Positions 41,119 through 51,978 of a stretch of DNA of 64,000 nt are shown piece after piece; position 1 is the first letter of the stretch, and each line of letters starts with the position of its first letter. Made by a program: the position numbers and the translations under genes. The DNA is from Batillaria attramentaria (lineage: Eukaryota; Mollusca; Gastropoda; Batillariidae): contig JACVVK020000150.1 of NCBI GenBank assembly GCA_018292915.2, positions 526,501 to 590,500 on the forward strand, written 5' to 3'. The notes under the pieces are model-generated. The model worked only from the letters and a program-made list of their open reading frames with translations. It did no database searches and was not told the DNA's origin.

Positions 41119-41510
41119 GGGGCGGTCGGTGGTCTAGTGGTTAAGACTTCGTCACGAAAGGTTAGGTTCGAGTCCCACTCGAAACAAACAAACAAAAAAA
41201 ATTCTTCTCGTACGTGGCACCGTTCATTCGGGCCGATCGTCGGGGGTTCCAGGCTCTCCGGGTACTCCGGCTTCCTCCCTCTCTGCTCTGTTCAGCCATC
41301 AAAATTTGAAAATAAATGCAATTGCTGAAATCCGAAACTTAAATTGTTGAGCTGACACTTCGCACCAAGTGAGTGTAATGTGTTCATGTCCAGTGTGTGT
41401 CAGAATCCGCGCGATTCACGTGAACGTACGTGTTGGGTTCAGCTGGCGGCGCTTTGAGCCATGTCATGAAAGTTGGAAAAGCGCCTACACAGTACACAGT
41501 CATTGTTATC
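41119..41510 (+). mobile_element. SINE family B, near full length
   Basis: Head GGGGCGGTCGGTGGTCTAGT, then GGTTAAGACTTCG, with a clear B box GGTTCGAGTCCC. The body matches 18563-18945 and ends AAAGCGCCTACACAGTAC. The (ATT)n tail is replaced by CATTGTTATC. Confidence 0.85.
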
Positions 41511-41826
41511 TTCTTTACAAAAGGGATGAGGAACAACCGGCGTTTTGTCAACAACAAGGCTCTCTTATTCTTTGCAGTATTTGCGGGTAACAGCTGACAT
41601 CCTTGACCAAGCGGTTGTCCCTCCTCAGCCCCAAACACATGATTATGTATCCAATAAAAACCTAAATGATCCATGCATATTTCACACATGGGCTTTTAGT
41701 CCACACGCACGCACACACGCACACACACACACACACACACACGTGAAGAAACACACATACAAAGTCAAAGCCGCTCGTAACGGGCAGGGCTGGGGAGGGG
41801 GGGGGGTCAAAAGAGCAGCCTAGTTT

Positions 41827-41857
<31 letters not shown>

Positions 41858-43988
41858 GCGCGCGCGCAAAAAAAAACAAAACAAACAAAACAAAACAAAC
41901 CGTGGCAGCGCTGAAGGAAGAAAGTCCTGTACAAAGAGCGACTGTGCCTTTTATGTGTCGGGAGTGGGAGAGAATGCTATGCCAGGCGCCCACTCTTCTT
42001 ACGCACTATTTCACACTGTAATGAGAAAACAGCCCTATTCATGTGATCGTGTGCTGAAATCGTGAGGCTGGTTCCTTTAAAGCCCACACTTCTGTAACAT
42101 TCAGCTGGAAAGAGATTAAAGGGAAAAGAAAGAAAAAACTCGCACACAAAATTCGGCCGTTCTAAATTTTAAGTTTCAAAGACCAGTCTTAAAGAAAGTG
42201 TGAGCCATACATTGCAAAGTGCCATTCACTGCACAATGTATTTTTGTCTCGGCGACAATTTCCTATCGAAAACTACAAGTCAGTGTAGGCAGACACATAG
42301 ACTAATCTCTGGTGGGTGATCGATACCATACAGACAATGGGTGTTTTCTGGAGGTTTTGTTTGTGTAGCGCTGTGATTAATATCTAAAAATACATTTGAA
42401 TTACTCGTTCTCGGTGTGGCCTATATTGACTGTTTTGTCACTGATAATTTCAGTAAGATATTTAGTTATAACATTCGTTCAGCTTCTTTGGCTGTGTGTC
42501 AAGATTCACAGACTGGAAGCAGTTTTTAAAAAAAAAGATACAAGGAGATGGCTACAGGTTGAATTGGCAAACGAGAGTGTGTAAATGCTGTATGGTATGT
42601 GTTACCAGCGTTTGTTTTTCGTAAAATATCACACTGGCAGTCGTTGCCCTATGATGGTCTTATAGATCAGGTTCACTTGGATTTGCTGGCCGGAACACGC
42701 CCTGCTCACACGATATTAAGCCCCGTCAGATCTCCCACGGTAAAAGCCAGGAGAAAGAGGACACTGTGCGGCTAGCGGCGTCTGACGAGAAAGCTTTACT
42801 CATCCACTATAATATCTTGATGAGCCGATCGACGGCCAGGCCGATTAGTGGGCTGATGGCGACAAAAGCTGATTTTCAGCTTGACAGCACTTTTCATCTC
42901 GACCCGCACCTGGCTGCGTGGGTACAGCTGGAGCGACTATGACACGTCACACGTCACAAACTACAGGACCAGTGGACCACAGGCACACGCCGCATTGCAG
43001 CCAGCTTCGTTCCCCACCCACTGAAGGACGAGCCTTACTTCTTTATCAAGAGCATGGTCTAGCAATGGACCTGCGGCCAATCTGAACTTTAAACTTTTCG
43101 TGTTGTTGTAAATTTTGACAGTAGAAACCCAGGTTTATGAGCGTGCACTGAGGAGCTGTGGAGCAAAACTCGCTGCAGTGCGCGTGCCTGTGGTATGATG
43201 TTCATCTCCGGGGTTGAAACAGTGACGCCATTCAGGAAAGCAGTTTATATAGTGATAAAACTGGCAGTTTTTCGGTCGAAATCTTGTGTGGGGTATTTTC
43301 CATTATCGGGGGCGCACCGAACTGGGAAAAGTATTTATAACACGTCCGTACCTTCGTCCCCGTTCCCGTACGGTGAACCGCGTATTGTCGTGACGTAAAT
43401 TATTCTTTAGCCTCTTTTCGAGTGATACCGTGACGTAAATCCTTTAGCCAGAACACACTGCTGGAACACTGTTAGAGGTAGTGCATATGCACTTTGTAGG
43501 TACGTTGTTAATTCACGTGTGATTATGGTTATAAATGTTAAACCATGGGGAATTACGGATTTTTAAGCCATGACCTGTAATAGTGGTAGAGTGGTATGAA
43601 GTACTATTAGGCATGCGTCATGCATAGAAATTATGCATAAACATTGCATACCTTTCCAACTTATCGCAGGAGTCAAAGCGCGACTGGGTTTCTAAAAGAG
43701 AAACGTGAAATGAGAATAAACAAACCGCAACTGAAACGCTGCCTCTGGGGCCGTGTTTTCTTGCTGGTATCTGTTTCGTATGTCCTTCATTGCTATTAAT
43801 CACAGATTACGTCCTTTCCTTGTACCGTTTTGACTACAATGAGACCAGCCGCTGGAAGGTCGCTAAGCACACCGAACCAGCTTCTGTGTCTAACAGGGTG
43901 TAACCTCCTGGTTTTTGTTTGTTTGTTTGTTTGTTTGTTTGTTTGTTTTTTTCAGCTGTGGCAAAAGCACAAACAAGCTTATAATTGA
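41511..43988. other. Intergenic, no gene recognised
   Basis: Contains CA tracts near 41715-41742 and 41829-41856 and a (GTTT)n run at 43914-43949. Small ORFs here lack recognisable features. Confidence 0.5.
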
Positions 43989-44216
43989 CCCGACTTCTGT
44001 TTCATATTCCTGGCTATTTATATCGCCCACACTGTCTAGTCCGACTTCTATTTCATGCTAGTATTCCAGTCTAATTATTATCATCTACATCAGTTATCTG
44101 ATCCGACTTCTGTTTTATATTCCAGTCTAACTTATCATCCACATTGTCTGATCCGACTTTCATATTCCAGTATAATTATCATCCACTGACATTGTCTGAT
44201 CCGACTTCTAGTTCAT

Positions 44217-44505
44217 GTTCATTCGGGCCGATCGTCGGGGGTTCTCTCCGGGTACTCCGGCTTCCTCCTCCTCTGCTTTGGAAATGTGCAGCCCACCAAA
44301 TTTGAAAAATACATGCAAATCTAAATTCCGAAATTTTAAATAGCTGAGCTGACCCTTCGCACCACGTGATTGTAATGTGTCCAGTGTGTGAGACAATGCG
44401 TGTGATTCACGTGAGCGTGCGTGTTGGTTTCAGTTCGCGGCGCTTTGAGCCGATTCACGAAATTGGGTAAAGCGCCTATACAATACTCATTATTATTATT
44501 AACAT
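44217..44505 (+). mobile_element. SINE family B, 5'-truncated
   Basis: Starts inside the body at TTCATTCGGGCCGATCGTCG and ends AAAGCGCCTATACAATACTC plus (ATT)n. It lies within the 49-bp satellite. Confidence 0.85.
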
Positions 44506-44691
44506 TATTATTCCAGTCTAATTATCGCCCACATTGTCTGATCCGACTTCCATTTCATATTCCAGTCTAATCATCATCCACAATGCACGATCCGATTTCT
44601 ATTTCATATTCCAGTCTAACTGGCATCCACAATATCTGATCCGACTTCTATTTTATATTCCAGTCCAATTATCATCCACAACAAAAGCGAC

Positions 44692-45150
44692 ATAAAAGGG
44701 ACAGAAACCATTTAACTTTCACAAAGGACGGCACGGGTCAACGTTTCGGCTTTCGCCTTCCTCAGGACACAAACAAATGGGACATAACTTCAACAAACAA
44801 ACAAAAGGTAACTCTGCGGACGTACTGACATACACGGCGTGGGGGGGGGGGGGGGGACGGTGGGCGAGAAAAGGACCTGAAAAAAATAGTAAAAATATCA
44901 CAACACCCATCCTTTGGTGACAGAAGACCATGGACTGTGTGTGAAAAAAAAAGTTGGGCAGAAAAGAACAGAAAAGAATAGTAAAAAAAATAAAAAAAAC
45001 TAGCAAAGACATCACAACACCCATCCTTTGGTGACACAAAACCATGGACTGTGTGTGAAAAAAAGTTCAGAGGGTTTATGTCCATTTTATGTCGCTTTTA
45101 TTTGCTTAACTTGTAACCATTTCGCAGTCATTACCGTTTCCTTTTCTATT
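44692..45150 (-). mobile_element. Penelope-like or retrozyme-like insertion, 459 bp
   Basis: It is flanked by ATCCACAA at 44684-44691 and 45151-45158, although this also matches the satellite unit. Inverted ends share AAAAGCGACATAAAA. An internal segment is duplicated (ACACCCATCCTTTGGTGACA near 44904 and 45018). A hammerhead-like motif lies at 44740-44765 on the minus strand. A second, internally deleted copy is at 56828-56978. The Penelope-like assignment rests on the hammerhead-like motif and the inverted organisation and is an inference. Confidence 0.6.
44740..44765 (-). ncRNA. Hammerhead-like motif, imperfect
   Basis: On the minus strand CTGAGGA is followed by A, then GGC-GAAA-GCC (3-bp helix II with a tetraloop), then GAAACGTT. 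Helix I can form between GTC before the core and GAC after it (C-G, T-A, G-C). The extra A between CTGAGGA and helix II departs from the canonical core. The ACGT after GAA is self-complementary, as in dimer-forming minimal hammerheads. Confidence 0.4.
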
Positions 45151-45738
45151 ATCCACAATGTATGATCCGACTTCTATTTCATATTGCAGTCTAATCAGCA
45201 TCCACAATGTCTGATCCGACTTCTATTTCATATTGCAGTCTAATCAGCATCCACAATGTCTGATCCGACTTCTATTTCATATTGCAGTCTAATCAGCATC
45301 CACAATGTATGATCCGACTTCTATTTCATATTGCAGTCTAATCAGCATCCACAATGTATGATCCGACTTCTATTTCATATTGCAGTCTAATCAGCATCCA
45401 CAATGTATGATCCGACTTCTATTTCATATTGCAGTCTAATCAGCATCCACAATGTATGATCCGACTTCTATTTCATATTGCAGTCTAATCAGCATCCACA
45501 ATGTATGATCCGACTTCTATTTCATATTGCAGTCTAATTAGCATCCACAATGTATGATCCGACTTCTATTTCATATTGCAGTCTAATCAGCATCCACAAT
45601 GTCTGATCCGACTTCTATTTCATATTGCAGTCTAATCAGCATCCACAATGTCTGATCCGACTTCTATTTCATATTGCAGTCTAATTAGCATCCACAATGT
45701 CTGATGCAGTCTAATTAGCATCCACAATGTCTGATCCG

Positions 45739-45974
45739 CGGCGGTGACTGACTGACGACGCGACCCGCGCTCCCCCGGCGGGTCTCCTGATGGGGCTGGC
45801 GCGCGAGGGGAAAACGGAAGGGGAACTGAAAGGACGAGAGGGGGAGGCGGGGGGGGGGGGGGGGGTATAGTGTTAAGGGTACGTTCCTTCTATCTTCAGC
45901 CCTAATGAGAATTATCTGCAGGTTTATCTGAATGTCAAACTTTCCGAGGTGCCTCTACAATGGTCGTTTCAGTA
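45739..45974. other. Short unique spacer
   Basis: GC-rich with a G-run near 45850-45865. The foldback target duplication AGTA is at 45971-45974. Confidence 0.5.
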
Positions 45975-46571
45975 GGCCTTAAAGATCTAAGCTCCCAACA
46001 AAAAGCTTTCCGAAGTGCGAAAAAAATTCACACAGTCGACCGTGCGAGCACAATCAACTCTGTCACAGTTGCAGAGTTCACACAGTGTCCAGAAACAGTG
46101 ACAAAACCGTGCCGAAAAACTGCCCCCACTTTCTGTCGGGCTCCGTCCACGCTACTGTGCACATTCCCGTGCAACCCGGCTCATAATGTGACCACGCTGC
46201 GGATACCTCAGTTTAGACTGAGCGATGTTGGACTGATATGGCACCAGCTATGCTACTACCAGTAGGTACACGTATTGGAAAGCAAATTTGTTTCTTGCGT
46301 AAACATTTCAGCTCGAGCTTGCAGAATGAAAAGTCAAACCGCAATTTGGAGATGTTGCCAAAAAAACGCGCAGCGTTCATCCGTCCGTGCAATGGTCATG
46401 GCAGCAGCCGTGACCGAGTCAGTACTGTCTGCAGTGACCCCCATACAAGTCGTGTCACTTTTGAATTTGGTCAGTGTCGCTCGTATGCCGTGCTGTTGCC
46501 GTCAGCATGGCGCAACAAATCATTAGTGTTGACGGTAAGTTTTTTGCTTTTCAGTTTGTTGTTGTTGTTGT

Positions 46572-46602
<31 letters not shown>

Positions 46603-47059
46603 GGGGATCTTTGACGAGATGTGTGAGAAATGAAGAGCAGGCGGGCACTCGGATTTGCCAAGCGCGTTTTATCGGCAACATCTCCAACTTGCGGTTTTAC
46701 GTTTGGTCCTGTAAGCTCGAGCTCAAATGTGTACGCAAGAAACAAAATTGCTTTCAAATACGTGTACTTACCGGTAGTAGCATAGCTTGCGCGATGTCCG
46801 ACATCGTTCAGTCTAAAGTGACGTAACCGCGGCGTGGTCACATAATGAGCCGGGTTGCACCGGTATCATGTGCACACTGGCAGTAGCGTGGACGGAGCCC
46901 GAAGGCAGTGGGGGCAGTTTTTCGGCACGGTTTTGTCTCTTTTTGGACACTATGTGAACTCTGCAACTGTGACAGAGTTGAGTGTGCTTGCACAGTCGAC
47001 TGTAAATTTTTTTCACACTTCGGAAAGCATTTTTATCGGGAGTTTAGATCTTTAAGGCC
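45975..47059. mobile_element. Foldback element, 1085 bp, arms of about 400 bp
   Basis: It begins GGCCTTAAAGATCTAA and ends in the inverse. AGTA flanks both ends (45971-45974 and 47060-47063). The left arm (45975-about 46360) and right arm (about 46672-47059) are inverted copies with scattered differences; for example AACTCTGTCACAGTTGCAGA is in the left arm and its complement in the right. The centre carries unique sequence and a T11G25 homopolymer junction (46571-46606). The open frames on each arm mirror one another and do not look like a known protein. Confidence 0.88.
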
Positions 47060-47063
47060 AGTA

Positions 47064-49431
47064 TGCGTGGTAGCGGGGACAGTGAAGGGGGGGGGGGGGG
47101 GGTCATTGGGGGAGGGCAATCGTGTTTTGTTGATAAAAAGGTTCCTCTAAGGAGCAGCTGACACGGTTATGATGCAGACAATGACAGAAGAAGCCTGCCG
47201 TCCGTGCGCCGTGCACCTCATAAGCAGACAGCAGACGTCCCTGTGTGCACGATGTGACGGTGGGATGAAAAGAGCAGTCCCCGTGTGCACGCTAAGTCAG
47301 ACCGACGTGTTTGTTTTGTTGCCTGGTCGGCACGAGCGGCTCGCGAGCAACACGTGTGTGCACCCGACGGACCGACTCGAGCGGGGTTTGGGTAACCGTG
47401 GTATCACGGCGTGGGTATCAGTGGGGGGCGTCGGCTAGATTTAATCGCTTCTACGTCTGTAGATATTCATCCACATCGCACCAACAGTAACTACTGAGCG
47501 CCTCAGTATTGCATGGTCAGTTACTGAGCGGCGCCGGTCCGCTATCGCATGACCAGTCAGTTATTGTGCGCCTATTGCATGATCAGTAGGCTTCACAAAA
47601 GACAACTTTTATTTTGAAGTAGTTTATTTATGAAATCTGCACTGACGTGAGTTTCACTCGATCATTTCAGTGGTACGCCGAACTCCTCCCACCGGGACTG
47701 AATTCCAACCCTGCTGCGCCGCCACGATCCGTCGGTAGCGGACGCTGTGAATGCAACACACTATGGGTAGCTGGCTGTGTAAACGAAACTTCGAACGGTC
47801 AGAAGCTGTTCAGTCTCAGTGAGCGAGTTACTGTGACGACAACACTCCAAAAGACGCGTCGCTTCAGTGACGCTTTGCCGGCGCTGAGCCAACAGAAGGT
47901 TCAGCGCCAGCCTATGAGAAACTGACACTGTCCGTAGAGGCGTAGACAGTGCTACGCCTCTGATCTTCCGTACCGAGATGAAACTGCATGCGTGGAAGTG
48001 GAACAATGCTACCAAAAGCAGCTCAGAACGTATTCGAATTATGAGCCCGTAGACTGCCAATGGGCATCGACTGACACTCGGTCGGTTGCACGACACGTGA
48101 AACAAATGTACTATTTGCGAGGTCCGCTGACGGATAACGCGTCTGTGTTACGGTACATGTACTGAATTCAGGACCGCGATTCCCCAAGCGATGGGAGTGC
48201 AGGATGTCCTTGGAAAGAATAGAATTGGCGATAACGCATCTTGCCAGGGTAGACCGGAATTCTTGATTTACCCTGGTCAGTTCACATCGGAATTCAGTCT
48301 GCTCTGCCTCGTATACGTAGACTCTCTCGGTCCTGTAGAAAGCAAATTAGAAATGTAATCTACCCTCTGGCTGATGCGAATTTTGAGCTGCTGTCAGTCT
48401 GGGTCAGTGAAATGTGTAGGATGGAACTTGTCTCTGTCTACGTAAGAACTGCTTGTTTGTCACAGATCGTTCATCAATTCATAATGCATGTTAGTATTTT
48501 TTTTTTAACTAGTCAATTCAGAATTGTCACCGCGAAAGTTCTAGAACTGCTCCACCACAATTCCGGCACGATTTTACCCGTAACGGTACCATGCTTCAGG
48601 TCGGTAACGGTGAACGGCCGGACAGCCTACTGAACTCGTGACCCTTTTAATTTTCGGAGGAAGTAAACTGACTTGCCTCCACATTTTTTTTTCTCCCTTA
48701 CCGTAAACTCATGCAGAGTGCCACCCTAAACCAACAAAAGCTTCCCCGGCGTGACCAGTCAAATCGTGGTTCCAATACACGGCATTGATTCCAAGGTTTT
48801 CGTTGGCCAAATGGGGTGGGCGAGGATGTGTGGTTTGTCCAAAAATCAATGACGTACGATTCTATAGATTTTCCATACACGTGCCTGCTAACTGGGAATA
48901 ATGTTGTACTGTTAAACCTTATCACCTTCCTCCGTTAGTCTTTTCTGCGTGAGACTGAAACGTCAACTGACATTTTGTGAAATTCTGTCGTCAAGCAGCA
49001 CATGCACACGCCGGTAAATGTAATTTTGCGGACAACGGCTACCCGCATGTACTGGTGGTAAATTTCAGTGAATGTTCTTGCAACACGACTGTTTGCCTGG
49101 TAAGTTTCCGTTGAAGGCGGAACTAATGAAGCACCGTAGACACGTAGTAAACACTGAAGGAAGCCCGAGAGTGCAGGCTGACGTTATCTTATAACACAAG
49201 CAGCCGGCACTAGTCGCTACCAACCATTAATTTGACGGCATAAAAACCTCTTGATAGGAAACGCAACTTGAGCGGAAAATGAGGGCCTGGGGCTTTGGTG
49301 CCGCAAATAGGCTTGGGGTGGGGTGGGGGGGGGGGTCTAATTAACCCACACAGTGGGTGTGAGTGTGGATGGTGTGGTATATATATGGCACTAGGTGCCG
49401 GGTCTTGGTCGACAGATACTCGAACCTGGAA

Positions 49432-49468
<37 letters not shown>

Positions 49469-49996
49469 TGTCAGAGAGGGGCCGACTATAGCAAAACTGT
49501 GGAAAGTGTGTAAAAGGCTGATGAAGAACAGCGTGAAACCTGACAGAGTGTAGTTCGCCCACTGACTCCCAAGGACTTTATCCGTTCAGTCAGTATTCCC
49601 GGCTCTACGAGCCCTTGTGGGTACAGACGTCTCATCAAAGCGAGGCCGCTGTCCACTCCGGCACTGATAAACTAAACCTTACACCATTCACATAAACAGG
49701 GGCGAAAACCGGGAGTACAGAACTACACACATACCGTGACTGAACGTTAGTTTTTTAAGAAGCAGTTTAAGTTGTAAACTGAAAATATCAGTACTAAACC
49801 GAAACCACCGACCGTGCCGAGCGAAACTGTTACATACATGACGTTTTTGGTCAGGGCATGTTGTTGTTGTTGTCGTTGTGGTTGTTGTTACATTTGTGAA
49901 CTGATCGGCCGCACTCCAATGTTCCTGACGCATAAAAAAAACAAGCTGCATCTTACGCAAAGTCTCACGTCTTCCTCGTCACTCAGTGCCAGTTCA
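47064..49996. other. Intergenic, no gene recognised
   Basis: About 2.9 kb with a G-run at 47087-47102 and TCAGT/ACTGA-rich stretches (for example 47460-47600). A short (CT)n(CA)n tract lies at 49433-49468. No gene or known element is seen. Confidence 0.5.
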
Positions 49997-50260
49997 AAAC
50001 AGTTCACTATGTACATGTACCTTGAACGAGCACACTGAGAAAACAGTTCACTATGTACATGTACCTTGAACGAGCACACTGAGAAAACAGTTCACTATGT
50101 ACATGTACCTTGAACGAGCACACTGAGAAAACAGTTCACTATGTACATGTACCTTGAACGAGCACACTGAGAAAACAGTTCACTATGTACATGTACCTTG
50201 AACGAGCACACTGAGAAAACAGTTCACTATGTACATGTACCTTGAACGAGCACACTGAGA
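49997..50260. repeat. 44-bp tandem array, 6 copies
   Basis: The unit is AAACAGTTCACTATGTACAT followed by GTACCTTGAACGAGCACACT and GAGA. Six copies at exact 44-bp spacing appear essentially identical. Confidence 0.95.
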
Positions 50261-50661
50261 AAACAAACACTAGACGTTCAAGAAATCTAATGCAAAATAA
50301 GTTTGAGAACACTAGCGACCGATGTAAGGTTTCAAAGACAAAACGGACTGGAGAATGGGCAAATGCCAAGGAGGAGCAAGAAACTATGCACCAGTCATCG
50401 TCATGGTGATCAGTGAACGACTCCGACACTAGTGATGTCTTGGACGGATGCAGCTTTGCGGGCTGGAAACCCTTTGAACTTTCAGCACGACACCTAAGTG
50501 ATACGATGCGCGGAATTTTTAAAACGATGAACACGACTGAGCAGGAGTGCATCACCGCTACAGAACATCACACTGGATGATGGTTTGGCTAGGTCAATAT
50601 GGCCTGGATGACGTGAAGTAAATGACAGTCACTAAGCCGGTCAGGTCCATATAACTATCAT
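50261..50661. other. Intergenic spacer, nothing recognised
   Basis: Unique-looking sequence before the M3 element. Confidence 0.5.
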
Positions 50662-51978
50662 TTGTTTTCATTTCATTTTAGTTCTCCTGAAGGGAAAGGT
50701 CATTGATCTTTTGGTAAATAAAGGTGATACCCACGTAAACAATGCCCAAGTCCCTATCTAAAGCCTACCAGGCTTAAAATATTCCACTGCCCTTGACATT
50801 GCGGTAAACCAGCCAATCAGGTGCGGTCCGATGAGCGCGATGAGCGTCTACTGTTTCAGTCCTTGCTGCGAAGCCGTAAAATCGTTTCGGATATAGCTCA
50901 GCCGTACATTACGTGCAAACTGATTTGAAATCATTTTATGATTATCACTAAATATCAACATGCGCCTACGCAGACCGATTTTCTGCCGATTTGTGGACAC
51001 AGATCTCACAAATCCAACAAAAGATTCGCCAAACGGGAAGTCGTCTGCTACTGTGATCATTTCTGCAGCGGCAGGTAGCTGTGTTAGCAATCGGCAAAAC
51101 ATCGGTCTGCATAGGCGCATGTTGATATTTAGTGATAGTCATAAAATGATTTCAAATCAGTTACGTACCGCTTGCACGTAATCTTCGGCTGAGCTAAGCT
51201 TATATATCCGAACTGATTTCACGGCTTCGCAGCACGGCCGGTGTAACAGGCCGGATTATACCCCTGGCTACTTTATTCCGTCGGGTATAAAATAGCCTAG
51301 GCCGGTTCAACCCCCTGGGTATAGATCAGCCCAGGCCGGATTCAGAGTACACCCAGGGGTATAGTCTGGGCTAGGCCGGTTTATACGGGGGTATAGTCTG
51401 GGCTAGGCCAGTTTATGTGGGGGTATAGTCTGGGCTATGCCAGTTTATACGGGGGGGTAGTCTGGGCTAGGCCAGTTTACACTGGGGGATAGTCTGGGCT
51501 ATGCCAGTTTATACGGGGGGATAGTCTGGGCCAGGCCAGTTTATACGGGGGTATAGTCTGGGCTAGGCCAGTTTATACTGGGGGATAGTCTGGGCTATGC
51601 CAGTTTATGCGGGGGGATAGTCTGGGCCAGGCCAGTTAATACTGGGGGATAGTCTGGGCTAGGCCAGTTTATACAGGGGGATAGTCTGGGCTAGGCCAGT
51701 TTATACGGGGGTATACTCCAGGCGGGGTATAATCTGGACTGCTACACCGGGAAACAGTAGACGACAGTCAAGCGCTCATCGGACCGCACCTGACTGGCTG
51801 GTTTACTGCAGTGTCAAGGGCAGTGGAATATTTTAAGCCTGGCAGGCTTTAGATAGGGACTGACTCGGGCATTGTTTACGTGGGTATCATCAACGACCTT
51901 TACCTTGGACGTACATCGAGGGCTACCGCATGGCTCTCGACCAATCCCTGTAGGAGAACTAAAATGAAATGAAAACAA
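50662..51978. mobile_element. M3 MITE with nested inverted arms and an internal satellite
   Basis: The ends are TTGTTTTCATTTCATTTTAG and its complement (51959-51978), followed by TTCTCCT. Outer arms: 50662-50867 and about 51746-51978. Inner arms: about 50868-51000 and about 51090-51232. A 32-bp satellite with a degenerate leader (51233-51745) sits between the inner right arm and the outer right arm. The element has no ORF of note. The half copy at 10678-11022 covers the left outer and inner arms. I could not define a target duplication. Confidence 0.82.
51359..51722. repeat. 32-bp satellite inside M3, about 11 copies
   Basis: The core unit is ATAGTCTGGGCTAGGCCAGT followed by TTATACGGGGG. Copies start at 51361, 51393, 51425, 51457 and so on at 32-bp steps. 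Variants alternate CTAGGCC, CTATGCC and CCAGGCC. Degenerate related units begin near 51233. Confidence 0.93.

Larger units (their letters stand above)
43989..45738. repeat. 49-bp satellite array with two insertions
   Basis: The unit includes TGATCCGACTTCTATTTCAT, ATTGCAGTCTAATCAGCATC and CACAATG. Units at 45151-45738 are nearly identical at 49-bp spacing. Units at 43989-44690 are diverged and variable in length. The array is broken by a truncated SINE B (44217-44505) and by a 459-bp insertion (44692-45150). The homogeneity gradient suggests recent expansion at the right side only. Confidence 0.92.

Noticed and set aside
49518..49540. CTGATGA...GAAAC resembling a hammerhead core
   Set aside because: The ten bases between the two motifs cannot form helix II, and no cleavage triplet is in place.
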